A stretch of 64,000 nucleotides of DNA from Pseudomonadota bacterium (GTDB taxonomy: Bacteria; Pseudomonadota; Alphaproteobacteria; Sphingomonadales; Sphingomonadaceae), in NCBI GenBank assembly GCA_021794525.1, contig JAJYQP010000026.1:1-64000 (forward strand), read 5' to 3'. A program made the position numbers and the translations under genes. Below, one piece after another: positions 27,746 to 37,278 of the stretch. The notes beneath the pieces were generated by a model. That model saw only the letters and a list, made by a program, of their open reading frames with translations. It did not search any database and had not been told where the DNA came from. The stretch's first letter is position 1. Each line of letters opens with the position of its first letter.

Positions 27746-30700
27746 TCAGGCGGCCTTTTTGCGCTCGCCACGTGCCACGATTCCCGACAGCCCCTTGGTA
27801 AGCTGGTAAAGCCCGTTGAGGCGGCTCTGCGGGTCATTCCATGCGCGGCTGATCACCAGCTTCATGTCCGGGCGCAGCTTCGCGGTTCCCTTGAGGCGCT
27901 CGACATAGGCAAGCAGGCCCGCCGGATCGGGAAAATCGTCCTGGTGGAACGTCACAAGCGTCCCCGCCGCTCCAACATCGATCTTGGCGATATTGGCGAC
28001 GATCGCCTGCTGCTTGATCTCCAGTAGCTTGACGAGATTGGCCGTCGCCGCGGGCAGGGCACCGAAACGGTCGATCATCTCGGCCGCCAGCGCATCCAGT
28101 TCGGCCTTGCCCTCGGCATCATTGAGGCGGCGGTACAGCGCCATACGGACGGCGAGATCGGGAACGTAGTCCTCGGGGATCATGATCGGCGCATCGACGG
28201 TAATTTGCGGGCTGACACTGTCACGCTTGGGTTCCAGCCCAAGTTCGCCCGCCTTCGCCGCCAGGATCGCGTCCTCCAGCATCGACTGGTAGAGTTCGAA
28301 CCCGACTTCGCGGATATGGCCGGACTGCTCGTCGCCAAGCAGGTTGCCTGCGCCGCGGATGTCGAGATCGTGGCTTGCGAGCTGGAACCCGGCGCCCAGG
28401 CTGTCGAGATCGCCGAGCACCTTCAGCCGCTTCTCCGCGACCTCGTTCAGCACGGTATCCTCGGGCGTGGTCAGATAGGCATAGGCGCGCAGTTTCGAGC
28501 GGCCCACGCGGCCGCGCAGCTGGTAAAGCTGGGCGAGGCCGAAGCGGTCGGCGCGGTGGATGATGATCGTGTTGGCGCTCGGCAGGTCCAGCCCGCTCTC
28601 GACGATGGTGGTCGACAGCAGAACGTCGTACTTGCCCTCGTAGAAGGCACTCATCTTTTCCTCGATCTCGCCCGCACCCATCTGGCCGTGCGCCGCGATG
28701 ACCTTCACCTCGGGCACGGCCTTGCGGAGCCATTCCTCCAGCTCGGGCATGTCGGAGATGCGCGGCACGACGATAAAGCTCTGGCCGCCACGGTGATGCT
28801 CGCGCAGCAACGCCTCGCGCACCACCATCTCGTCCCATTCCATCACGTAAGTCCGCACCGCGAGCCGGTCGACCGGCGGAGTCTGGATGGTCGAAAGCTC
28901 GCGCAGACCGCTCATCGCCATCTGGAGCGTGCGGGGAATGGGCGTGGCGGTGAGGGTGAGCATGTGGACGTCGGCGCGCAGCTGCTTGAGGCGTTCCTTG
29001 TGATTGACCCCGAAGCGCTGTTCCTCGTCCACGATCACGAGGCCGAGATCCTTGAATTCGGTCTGCTTCGACAGGATCGCGTGGGTGCCGATCACCACGT
29101 CGATGTCGCCGGATTTCAGCCCATCGCGCGTTTCCTTCGCCTCCTTCGCGCCGACGAGGCGACTCAGCCGTCCGACCTTGAGCGGGAAACCGGCGAAACG
29201 TGCCGCGAAGTTCTCGTAGTGCTGGCGCGCGAGCAGGGTGGTCGGCGCGACCACCGCGACCTGCTTGCCGCCCATCGCCGCGACAAAGGCGGCGCGCAGC
29301 GCGACCTCGGTCTTGCCGAAGCCGACGTCGCCGCAGACCAGCCGGTCCATCGGGCGCCCGCTTTCGAGATCGCCGAGCACGTCGGCGATGGCGCGGTCCT
29401 GATCCTCGGTCTCCTCCCACGGAAAACGGTCCTGGAATTGTCCATAGGCGCTCTCGTCCACGGCCAGCACGGGCGCTTTCTTCAGCGCGCGGGCGGCGGC
29501 AGTGCGGAGCAGTTCGTTGGCGATCTCGCGAATGCGCTCGCGCATCTTCGCGCGCCTGCGCTGCCACGCCTCGCCGCCCAGCCGGTCGAGCTGGACCGCC
29601 TGCTCGGATGAACCGTAGCGGCTGAGAACGTCGATGTTCTCGACCGGGATGTAGAGCTTGTCGCCCCCGGCATACTCGAGCATCACGCAGTCGTGTGCGC
29701 TCTTGCCGACCGCGATCGGCTCAAGACCCAGATACTTGCCGATGCCGTGCTCGGTATGGACCACGAGGTCGCCGCGATTGAGCGCGGACAGTTCGGCCAG
29801 AAAGGCGTCGGCGTCCTTCTTCTTTTTGCGGCGGCGGACGAGGCGGTCGCCCAGCACCTCCTGCTCGGTGACGATGTCGAGCTGCTCATTGGCGAAACCG
29901 GCGTCGAGCGGGAGCACCAGCGCGGTTGCCTTGCCTTTCGCACTCTTGCCGAGCGCATCCTGCCAGCTGTCGGCGAGGGCCACCGCGACACCTGCTTCCT
30001 CGAGGATCGAGGCCATGCGCGCCCGGCTGCCGGTCGAGTAGGCAGCGAGCAGGGGCCGCCTGCCGTCCTTGCCGACCGCCTTCAGATGGTCGGCAAGCGG
30101 GCCATAGACATTGTCGCCCCGCGCGCGCTCAGGCGCGAAGTCGCGACCCGAACGGAAACCGAGGTCGATCACCCGGTCGCTCTCCGGCTCGGCAAAGCCG
30201 GTCGCCCGGTGGACCGGCCATTCGTCGAGCTTTGCTGCCAGCTCCTCGGTGCCGAGATAAAGCGCATCGGGCGGGAGCGGACGATAGCTGCCCTTCGCCT
30301 GGCCGGCGGTGCTGCGGCGCTGCTCGAAATAGTCGGCGATGTCGGTCAGCCGCTCCTCGCCCGCGGTGAGGGCGCCCGCGTCGACGACGGCGACATCGTC
30401 CTTGTCGAGATGGTCGAACAGCGTCGCGAGCTTCTCCTCGAACAGCGGCAGCCAGTGCTCCATGCCGGCGAGGCGCCGCCCCTCGCTGACCGCCTCGTAG
30501 AGCGGGTCCTGCGTCGCGGCGGCGCCGAACATCTCGCGATAGCGGCTGCGGAACCGCTTGATGCTGTTCTCGTCGAGTAGCGCTTCGCTGGCGGAAAGCA
30601 GCAGGTGGCTGTCGAGGATCCCCGTGCTCATCTGGGTGTTGGGATCGAAGGTTCGCAGCGATTCGAGTTCGTCCCCGAAGAAATCCAGCCGCAACCCTTG

Positions 30701-31231
30701 TTCGAGCCCGCTCGGGAAGATGTCGACGATCGATCCGCGGATCGCGAATTCGCCTGCGTCGATCACCGTGTCGGTGCGGCCATAGCCCTGCCGCCGCAGC
30801 AGGGCGGCGAGGCTGTCCATGCCGATCTCCATACCGGGCCGGAACTCGCGCACATTTTCGCGGACCCGGAACGGGGTCAGCACCCGCTGGGTCAGCGCGT
30901 TGATGGTGGTGACGAGGAGCTGCGGACCGGCGTTGTTCGCCTGCAACCGGTGCAGTGCCGCCAGCCGGCGCGCGCTGACCGACAGCGCGGGGCTGGCCCG
31001 GTCGTAGGGCAGGCAGTCCCAGGCGGGGAACTCGATCACTTCCAGCTCCGGCGCGAAGTAGCGGGCCGCCTCGGACACGCTCCGCATCGCCGCCTCGTCG
31101 GGCGCGATGAACAACGCCCGCCGCTTCGCCGCCCGCGCTAGGTCGGCCAGCACGAGCGGCTGCGCGCCGCGCGCCACCGAGGCGAGGGTGAGCGGGTGGT
31201 CGGCTTTCATGATGCGGGCGATATCGGGCAT
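27746..31231 (-). CDS. mfd: Transcription-repair coupling factor Mfd
   Basis: 1161 residues. It releases RNA polymerase stalled at lesions and recruits UvrA. Order: UvrB-like N-terminal module, RNA-polymerase-interaction domain (GDLVVHTEHGIGKYLGL near residue 490), RecG-like motor with Walker A CGDVGFGKTEVALRAA and DEEQ box IVDEEQRFGVNHKERL, HRGGQSFIVVPRI, HRADRFGLAQLYQLRGRVGR, and the C-terminal TRCF domain. I chose ATG 31231 (MPDIARIMKADH); an in-frame ATG at 31309 and further upstream codons run into a dispersed palindrome and lack family residues. sdhE lies upstream on the same strand. Confidence 0.97.
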   Translation of the reverse strand: MPDIARIMKADHPLTLASVARGAQPLVLADLARAAKRRALFIAPDEAAMRSVSEAARYFAPELEVIEFPAWDCLPYDRASPALSVSARRLAALHRLQANNAGPQLLVTTINALTQRVLTPFRVRENVREFRPGMEIGMDSLAALLRRQGYGRTDTVIDAGEFAIRGSIVDIFPSGLEQGLRLDFFGDELESLRTFDPNTQMSTGILDSHLLLSASEALLDENSIKRFRSRYREMFGAAATQDPLYEAVSEGRRLAGMEHWLPLFEEKLATLFDHLDKDDVAVVDAGALTAGEERLTDIADYFEQRRSTAGQAKGSYRPLPPDALYLGTEELAAKLDEWPVHRATGFAEPESDRVIDLGFRSGRDFAPERARGDNVYGPLADHLKAVGKDGRRPLLAAYSTGSRARMASILEEAGVAVALADSWQDALGKSAKGKATALVLPLDAGFANEQLDIVTEQEVLGDRLVRRRKKKKDADAFLAELSALNRGDLVVHTEHGIGKYLGLEPIAVGKSAHDCVMLEYAGGDKLYIPVENIDVLSRYGSSEQAVQLDRLGGEAWQRRRAKMRERIREIANELLRTAAARALKKAPVLAVDESAYGQFQDRFPWEETEDQDRAIADVLGDLESGRPMDRLVCGDVGFGKTEVALRAAFVAAMGGKQVAVVAPTTLLARQHYENFAARFAGFPLKVGRLSRLVGAKEAKETRDGLKSGDIDVVIGTHAILSKQTEFKDLGLVIVDEEQRFGVNHKERLKQLRADVHMLTLTATPIPRTLQMAMSGLRELSTIQTPPVDRLAVRTYVMEWDEMVVREALLREHHRGGQSFIVVPRISDMPELEEWLRKAVPEVKVIAAHGQMGAGEIEEKMSAFYEGKYDVLLSTTIVESGLDLPSANTIIIHRADRFGLAQLYQLRGRVGRSKLRAYAYLTTPEDTVLNEVAEKRLKVLGDLDSLGAGFQLASHDLDIRGAGNLLGDEQSGHIREVGFELYQSMLEDAILAAKAGELGLEPKRDSVSPQITVDAPIMIPEDYVPDLAVRMALYRRLNDAEGKAELDALAAEMIDRFGALPAATANLVKLLEIKQQAIVANIAKIDVGAAGTLVTFHQDDFPDPAGLLAYVERLKGTAKLRPDMKLVISRAWNDPQSRLNGLYQLTKGLSGIVARGERKKAA

Positions 31232-31348
31232 GTCAGGTCCAAATGGGGCGCGCGGGCAGACGTTCCGCACACGCGCGAAGACCCACCCGAGCGTTTCGGG
31301 CAGGTTCATCGCGAGGGGATTTAGGCGTTCGGGCCCAAACCTCAACCT

Positions 31349-31427
31349 CCGTTCGTGTCGAGCGAAGTCGAGACACGCCGCGCGCGTATCTCGACTTCGC
31401 GCTGCGCGCTCCGCTCGATACGAACGG
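31349..31427. repeat. Dispersed palindromic repeat, copy A
   Basis: Arm 1 (31349-31373) begins CCGTTCGTGTCGAGCGAAG and is matched by an inverted arm 2 (31389-31427) which carries a 12-base insertion between TCTCGACTTCGC and GCTCGATACGAACGG. The loop is GC-rich. The same arms recur at 56351-56417. It lies between sdhE and mfd. The pattern is that of an intergenic palindromic (REP/MITE-like) element. Confidence 0.8.
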
Positions 31428-31428
31428 C

Positions 31429-31692
31429 CTAGCGAATCGCGACGAAATCCAGCCTCTGCATGGTCTCGATCAGAGGACCGCGAAAACGTTCTGGAATCTC
31501 CGCGGTCTGAAGCGCCCACGCCATGACGTCGACGTCATCCTCCTCGATCAGCGCCTCGAACCAGTCGAGCTCGGCGTCGCTCCAATCGGCATGATAGTGG
31601 TCGAAGAAACCGCCGATCATGTAGTCCGCCTCGCGCGTGCCGCGGTGCCAGGCGCGGAATTTCAACCGCCGGATTCGGGATGCCCTGTCCAT
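31429..31692 (-). CDS. sdhE: Succinate dehydrogenase assembly factor 2 (SdhE)
   Basis: 87 residues, the FAD assembly factor for succinate dehydrogenase (DUF339). The diagnostic RGxxE appears as WHRGTREADYMIGGF near residues 15-30, followed by the acidic-aromatic helix LDWFEALIEEDDVDVMAW. Usual length. ATG 31692 is the first family-like Met; the open frame extends upstream over the divergent decarboxylase start without homologous residues. recG-sdhE-mfd neighbourhood is common in alphaproteobacteria; here a decarboxylase gene is interposed. Confidence 0.93.
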   Translation of the reverse strand: MDRASRIRRLKFRAWHRGTREADYMIGGFFDHYHADWSDAELDWFEALIEEDDVDVMAWALQTAEIPERFRGPLIETMQRLDFVAIR

Positions 31693-31743
31693 GACCCCGC
31701 GGTTATGGCACCCGTGACGTGCTGACAACATGGGATCACCAGC

Positions 31744-33144
31744 TTGCCGATCGATCAGGATACACTCGAAGCCTTGCAGCTCGCCGCGCGCGCCGGGTCC
31801 GACTACCGCCAGCGCACGGTCGACGCCGCCACGACGCCGGTCGACAGCTACGCCCAGGTGCTCGCGCGCTTTGCGGAGCCGGTGCCCGAAACGGGCGGTG
31901 TGCCGACCGAGATCATCGCAGACCTGATCGCGCGGGCCGATGGCGGCATCCGCGCCATGACCGGGCCGCGCTTCTTCGGGTGGGTTATCGGCAGCTCGCA
32001 CCCGACCGGCGTCGCCGCCGACTGGCTGACCTCGGCCTGGGGGCAGAACGCTGCCAATGTCGTCGCCGCACCGGCAGCTTGCGCGGTGGAGGCGGTGGTG
32101 GCGGGCTGGGTGCTCGACCTGCTGGACCTGCCGCGCGAAAGCTCGGTGGGAGTGGTATCAGGGGCGACGGTGGCGAACACCGTCTGCCTCGCCGCGGCGC
32201 GGGGCGAGGTGCTGCGGCGCGCTGGCTGGGACGTCGAGGCGGACGGCCTTTTCGGGGCGCCGGAGATCACGGTGATGATCGGCGCGGACGCTCATGCGAC
32301 CGTTTTCTCGGGCCTGCGCTACCTCGGCCTCGGCGCAAAACGCGTGATCGAGATCGCGACCGACTCGCTGGGCCGGATGCTGGCGAGCGATCTTGCGGAG
32401 AGGCTGGAAAGCCACTCCGGTCCTCTCATCGTCATCGCGCAGGCGGGCCAGATCAATACAGGGGTCAGCGACCCCTTCGCCCAGATCGCGCCGCTGGTCC
32501 GAAAGGCGGGGGGATGGTTGCACGTCGACGGTGCCTTCGGGCTATGGGCGGCGGCCTCGTCGAAGCACCGCCATCTCGTCGCGGGAGTGGAGCAGGCCGA
32601 CAGCTGGGGCACCGACGGGCACAAATGGCTCCAGACGCCCTATGACGGCAGCTTCGCCATCGTCCGCGACGAGGCGGCGCATCGCCGCGCGATGAGCATT
32701 ACCGCCAGCTACCTCCCCGGTGCCGCACCGAGCGAGCGCGATCCGACGAGCTATGTCATGGAGCTTTCCCGCCGCGCCCGCGGCTTTGCGATGTGGGCGA
32801 TGATCAGGCAGCTCGGCCGAACCGGCGTCGCGGCAATGGTGGAGCAGGACATCGCGGTGGCGCAGGCGATGGCTGCGGGCATGGCCGCGATCGAGGGCGC
32901 GGAACTGATCGCAATGCCCGAGCTCAACCAGTTCATGGTCCGCTTCGGCGATAGCGACGATCTGACGCGCGCCGTGCTGGCGCAGGTGCAGGAGGACGCG
33001 GTCGCCTTCATCGGCGGATCGGAATGGCGTGGGCAGTGGGTCATGCGCGTCTCGGTCTGCTCGATCGCGACCACGCCGGAGGACGGGCGGATCACGGTCG
33101 ATGCGGTGCGCGCGGCGTGGGAAAAGGTCCGTGCTCGGGGCTAA
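31744..33144 (+). CDS. PLP-dependent group II decarboxylase
   Basis: 466 residues of the glutamate/aromatic-L-amino-acid decarboxylase family. SGATVANTVCLAAAR binds the PLP phosphate, GADAHATVFSGLRYLGLG stacks the ring, HVDGAFGLWAA provides the Asp, and TDGHKWLQTPYDGSF contains the Schiff-base lysine. Substrate could be an aromatic amino acid, but specificity is not readable. The start is TTG 31744 with GGGA about 8 bases ahead; an ATG at 31730 is out of frame. It stands between divergent sdhE and recG, 39 bases before recG, and may share transcription with recG. Confidence 0.85.
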   Translation: MPIDQDTLEALQLAARAGSDYRQRTVDAATTPVDSYAQVLARFAEPVPETGGVPTEIIADLIARADGGIRAMTGPRFFGWVIGSSHPTGVAADWLTSAWGQNAANVVAAPAACAVEAVVAGWVLDLLDLPRESSVGVVSGATVANTVCLAAARGEVLRRAGWDVEADGLFGAPEITVMIGADAHATVFSGLRYLGLGAKRVIEIATDSLGRMLASDLAERLESHSGPLIVIAQAGQINTGVSDPFAQIAPLVRKAGGWLHVDGAFGLWAAASSKHRHLVAGVEQADSWGTDGHKWLQTPYDGSFAIVRDEAAHRRAMSITASYLPGAAPSERDPTSYVMELSRRARGFAMWAMIRQLGRTGVAAMVEQDIAVAQAMAAGMAAIEGAELIAMPELNQFMVRFGDSDDLTRAVLAQVQEDAVAFIGGSEWRGQWVMRVSVCSIATTPEDGRITVDAVRAAWEKVRARG

Positions 33145-33183
33145 GGCGCTTGCGAGCGACGGCCCGCCGCCTATCGTGAGGCG

Positions 33184-35244
33184 ATGCGTCCCGAGGCTCT
33201 CAATCCGTTGTTCGCAGAGATCGAGACGCTCGACGGTGTCGGGCCGAAGCTCAGGAAGCCGCTGACCCGGCTCGGGCTGGAGCGCGTCAGGGACGTCGCC
33301 TTCCACCTGCCGGAGCGGTTCGTGTCGCGCCGCGCCGTCGCCAATGTCGACGAGGCGGGGGAGGGTGAGCAAATCATCGTCGCGCTCACGCCGGTCGAAC
33401 ATCGCGCGAGCCGCAACAGCCGTGGTCCCTATCGCGTGCTCGCGCAGGATGGGGCGGGAAATGTGATCGCGCTGACCTATTTCGGGCGCGCGAGCTACAC
33501 GGCGAGGAAACAGCTGCCGGTCGGCGAAAAACGCTGGGTGGCAGGCAAGCTGGAACGCTATGGAGACATGCTCCAGATCGTTCACCCCGATCATGTGCTG
33601 GAGGAGGGCGGGGCGAGCCTTGGGCATCTCACGGAGCCGGTCTATCGTCTGTCGGAGGGGCTGACCCAGCCGATGGTCACCAAGCTGGTCGCGCAAGCGC
33701 TCGAGCGCGTGCCGGAGTTACCCGAATGGAGCGATCCTGCCGAGATCGAGCGCGAGGCGTGGCCCAGCTGGCGCGATGCGTTGGTGCTGGCGCATCGCGG
33801 CGAGCATCCGGCGGCGCGCGACCGGCTCGCTTATGACGAGATGCTAGCGAACAGCCTCGCGCTGATGCTGGTACGCGCCGACAACCGGCGGCGGCAAGGC
33901 CAGCCCTTGCGCGGCGACGGGCGGTTGCGGGAGAAGCTCGCGCTGCCGTTTCCCCTCACCGGCGCCCAGAAACGCACCATTGCCGAGATCGAGGGCGACC
34001 TCGCGCAGGACTCACCGATGCTGCGGTTGCTTCAGGGCGATGTCGGGGCGGGCAAGACGGTGGTGGCGCTGGAGGCCATGCTGATCGCGGTCGAGGCAGG
34101 CGCGCAGGCGGCGATGCTCGCGCCGACCGAACTTCTCGCCCGCCAGCATTTCGACACGCTCCGGCGCATGGCGGCACCCACAGGGGCGCGGGTCGAAATC
34201 CTCACCGGTCGCGATAAGGGCAGGGCGCGCGAGGCGACGCTGATGGGCCTTCTCGACGGCAGTATCGACATCCTTGTCGGCACGCACGCCATCTTTCAGG
34301 ACCAAGTCGCCTATCGCAATCTCGCACTGGTGGTCATCGACGAACAGCACCGCTTCGGCGTCTCGCAGCGGCTGATGCTCGCAAGAAAGGGCAAGCGCGC
34401 GCCGCACGTCCTCGCGATGACCGCGACGCCGATCCCGCGCACGCTCACTCTCGCACAATATGGCGAGTTAGACGTCAGCAAGCTCGACGAATTGCCGCCG
34501 GGCCGCCAGGCGATCGACACGCGAGTTATCGGAATCGAGCGCCTGGCCGAGGTCGTGGACGGGATCGCTCGCCACCTCCAGACCGGCCAGCAGGCCTATT
34601 GGGTGTGCCCGATGGTCCGGGACAGCGAAGAAGGAGACACCGCGGCGGCCGAAGCGCGTTTCGCCGCGTTGCAGGGGCGTTTCAGTGCCGATGCTGTGTT
34701 GGTGCATGGCCAGCTTCCGCCCGAGGCCAAGGACGCGGCGATGGAGCGGTTTGCAAGCGGTCATGCGAGGCTGCTGGTCGCGACGACGGTGATCGAAGTC
34801 GGAGTCGATGTCCCGAACGCTACCCTCATGGTGATCGAGCAGGCCGAGCGGTTCGGTCTTGCCCAGCTCCATCAGCTCCGCGGACGGGTCGGGCGCGGCG
34901 CGGAGAAATCGGTCTGTCTGTTGCTTCGGTCGAGCGAACTCAGTGAAACCGCACGCGACCGCCTCGCCCTGATGCGCGAGACGCAGGATGGCTTCCGTCT
35001 TGCCGAAGAGGATCTGCGGCTTCGCGGCGGGGGTGAACTGCTCGGGACGCGGCAGTCTGGCGATACCCCGTTCCAGATCGCAAATCTCGAGCAGATCAGT
35101 CGCTTGCTCCCGATTGCTTACAGCGATGCCAGGTTGCTGATGGAGCGCGACGGCGGGCTTGAGGGCACGCGCGGGAACGCAGCGCGCCTGCTCCTTTACC
35201 TTTTCGAGCGCGATGTCGGCGTGCGCACCCTGCGGGGTGGGTGA
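33184..35244 (+). CDS. recG: ATP-dependent DNA helicase RecG
   Basis: 686 residues. It remodels stalled replication forks and branched DNA. The N-terminal wedge domain (VGPKLRKPLTRLGLERVRDVAFHLPERF) is followed by the motor: Walker A LLQGDVGAGKTVVALEAM, DEQH box VIDEQHRFGVSQR, TATPIPRTL, VATTVIEVGVDVPNATLM and the QLHQLRGRVGRG motif, then the TRG-like LRLRGGGELLGTRQSG. ATG 33184. Its stop abuts the stop of the convergent DUF11/P-domain gene with one base between them. Confidence 0.97.
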   Translation: MRPEALNPLFAEIETLDGVGPKLRKPLTRLGLERVRDVAFHLPERFVSRRAVANVDEAGEGEQIIVALTPVEHRASRNSRGPYRVLAQDGAGNVIALTYFGRASYTARKQLPVGEKRWVAGKLERYGDMLQIVHPDHVLEEGGASLGHLTEPVYRLSEGLTQPMVTKLVAQALERVPELPEWSDPAEIEREAWPSWRDALVLAHRGEHPAARDRLAYDEMLANSLALMLVRADNRRRQGQPLRGDGRLREKLALPFPLTGAQKRTIAEIEGDLAQDSPMLRLLQGDVGAGKTVVALEAMLIAVEAGAQAAMLAPTELLARQHFDTLRRMAAPTGARVEILTGRDKGRAREATLMGLLDGSIDILVGTHAIFQDQVAYRNLALVVIDEQHRFGVSQRLMLARKGKRAPHVLAMTATPIPRTLTLAQYGELDVSKLDELPPGRQAIDTRVIGIERLAEVVDGIARHLQTGQQAYWVCPMVRDSEEGDTAAAEARFAALQGRFSADAVLVHGQLPPEAKDAAMERFASGHARLLVATTVIEVGVDVPNATLMVIEQAERFGLAQLHQLRGRVGRGAEKSVCLLLRSSELSETARDRLALMRETQDGFRLAEEDLRLRGGGELLGTRQSGDTPFQIANLEQISRLLPIAYSDARLLMERDGGLEGTRGNAARLLLYLFERDVGVRTLRGG

Positions 35245-35245
35245 G

Positions 35246-37192
35246 CTACCTGATCGTGGTACGGAACTTGAGCGCGAAGCTGGCGTTCGGCACCATCGTC
35301 GCGGCAGTCGCCGTCAGGACATTGCCTGCGATCGAGGCGCCATAGGGATCACTCTCGTCCGCGCCGGTCGCGTCGTCGTCCTCCGCGATGGTGGCCGCGC
35401 CGCAACTGGTGCCGCTCAGCATGGACCCGGTCGTGTAGTTGAGTGTGGCGGGAATGGTGTCGGTGCCAACAATGTTGGTCGCGGTCCCGCTGCCCGGGTT
35501 GGTGAGGAGAATGCAGTATTCCACTACCGCGCCGGGAATCATCCGCGGATTGGTGGTGCCATTGGTTGGGTCCGAGATCAGCGTGCTGACCTTGGTCACC
35601 CCGAGAACGGCCACCGGGCGACAGAAGGTGATGTCGTGGAGCGCCATCGCCTGCCCGCCCGGATTGGAAGGTGCGGTGGTGTGGTTGCCATACTTGATCG
35701 TGATCTGGTCGATGGGTTGCGTGAAGGTGACAACGACCGTGCCATTCGCCGTCGTATTTGCGGCACCGGCATCGCCGACGGCCGTGTTGCCGACGACGTA
35801 GTTGGAGATGCCATTCGTCAGCGTCGGAAGGACGGTCGCGCCTTGATAGCTGCCGGTGATCACCAGCTTGTCTGCGAACTGGCCGGCATTGAAGTCGATG
35901 TCGAAGACGCTGAACTGCGCGCCGGGAACGGCTGTCGGCAGGGTGATGACGGTGTCGGCAGTCTCGGACTGGGTGTTGAAATCGAGATACTGATGCAGGG
36001 CGTATTGCGCCGGGCTTAGGCCGCCTGTGATAGCGGCATTGTTGTTCGTCGGAGACTGGCCCCCGAAACCGGCATTGTTGACCCAGGTCGCGGTCGAGGT
36101 GATGGCGAAGTTCACCGTACCGATCCCGGTCACCGCATAGCTGTTGTTGAGCGAACCGGCGGTCCAGCTGATCAGGTCCCAGTCGAATAGTGTCGTGCCC
36201 GAGGGGCATGACAGCAGCGGCGGCGTGCCGGCGACGCGGGTACCGGCGACCGTGAAGGACACGCTCTCCTGGTCATCCTCGTTGGCATTGTTGTTATTCG
36301 GCGTGGAATCGAGGTCCACGACCGAACTTGCGGTTACCTCCGCGGTGTTGGTGACGCTGGCGCTCGCCATTGCCGTAACGGTTGCGGCAATGGCGAGCGT
36401 CCGCGTCTGGCCCGGCGCCACGCTTCCGACCGTCCATACTCCGGTTATCGAATTGTAGCTTCCGAACCCCGAAGAGCTGACAAAGCTCGTTCCGGCGGGA
36501 AGCAAATCGGTTACTGCCACGCCCGTGGCGGTGGTCGGGGCGCCGGCCGCGTTCGTCACCGACAGCGTGTAGGTGATGGTCGTGCCGGCCGCCGGGTTCG
36601 CATTGCTTACGGTCTTGGTCAGCGACAGGTCTGCATAGGTCGCTGGCGCGCTTGTCAGGTAGAGCGCGGCGTAGCGGAACGAACCATTGTCAGCCCCGGT
36701 GTACAGATCGCATATCTCGAGCCGCCACGTGCCGAGGCTGTTCTTGCCGGCGAAAGCAGACAACGCGCTGTTGGGGATGAAGGTGTTCTGAAACGGGGGT
36801 GGCGTGGTGGTGCTGTGGTTCCCCGTCGGGCTATCCGAATTGACAAGCTGGGTGCCACTATCGTCGAGGAGTACGTTGAAATTGTCGCCGCTGGTGGACT
36901 GCGCATCCCCGTCGACCAGCTGGACGCGGGTGCCGTCGGGCGCCTGGAGGGTAATCCGTAGATCGCCACGGAAACTATGTGTCGCGAAGACGCCAAGATT
37001 CACATCGCCCACAACGAACGAAGTACCAACGCTGAAGGATCGCACGAGGGGCGAGGTGCAGCTGGTGCCGCTGTTGATGTTGCCGGTCGTACTGTTTGTG
37101 TAGGTCGTGGTCGTCTGCGCCCCGGCGGCCTGCGCCAGCGACAGGCCGAGCAGCGCCAGCACGCTGCGCCACATGACAGCCCACGCGCTCAT
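35246..37192 (-). CDS. Secreted P-domain / DUF11 protein
   Basis: 649 residues, last gene of a five-gene minus-strand cluster. Signal peptide WRSVLALLGLSLAQAAGAQ; then a proprotein-convertase-P-like domain (about 25-180: THSFRGDLRITLQAPDGT, LGTWRLEICDLYTGADNG); a DUF11 module (about 185-300: ADLSLTKTVSNANPAAGT); a central beta-rich region (about 310-530); and a C-terminal DUF11 module opening NPRMIPGAVVEYCILLTNPG and ending FALKFRTTIR. The C-terminal module resembles that of the 369-residue protein, including two cysteines at like positions. Very Thr/Asn-rich, as for extracellular proteins. Start ATG 37192 (after GAGGGTG); in-frame ATGs at 37264 and 37282 would put about 24-30 residues ahead of the signal peptide. 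Function unknown. Confidence 0.8.
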   Translation of the reverse strand: MSAWAVMWRSVLALLGLSLAQAAGAQTTTTYTNSTTGNINSGTSCTSPLVRSFSVGTSFVVGDVNLGVFATHSFRGDLRITLQAPDGTRVQLVDGDAQSTSGDNFNVLLDDSGTQLVNSDSPTGNHSTTTPPPFQNTFIPNSALSAFAGKNSLGTWRLEICDLYTGADNGSFRYAALYLTSAPATYADLSLTKTVSNANPAAGTTITYTLSVTNAAGAPTTATGVAVTDLLPAGTSFVSSSGFGSYNSITGVWTVGSVAPGQTRTLAIAATVTAMASASVTNTAEVTASSVVDLDSTPNNNNANEDDQESVSFTVAGTRVAGTPPLLSCPSGTTLFDWDLISWTAGSLNNSYAVTGIGTVNFAITSTATWVNNAGFGGQSPTNNNAAITGGLSPAQYALHQYLDFNTQSETADTVITLPTAVPGAQFSVFDIDFNAGQFADKLVITGSYQGATVLPTLTNGISNYVVGNTAVGDAGAANTTANGTVVVTFTQPIDQITIKYGNHTTAPSNPGGQAMALHDITFCRPVAVLGVTKVSTLISDPTNGTTNPRMIPGAVVEYCILLTNPGSGTATNIVGTDTIPATLNYTTGSMLSGTSCGAATIAEDDDATGADESDPYGASIAGNVLTATAATMVPNASFALKFRTTIR

Positions 37193-37278
37193 CCAGCACC
37201 CTCGACACCGCGTCCCGTCATCGCCGCGGGCGTAACAGCGCTTGGTTAACACGCTATTGAGCATGATTGCGGACCGTC

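Noticed and set aside
31232-31519. N-terminal extension of mfd by 96 codons
   Set aside because: It crosses the dispersed palindrome and encodes Arg-rich sequence unlike any Mfd; the family-like sequence begins at 31231.
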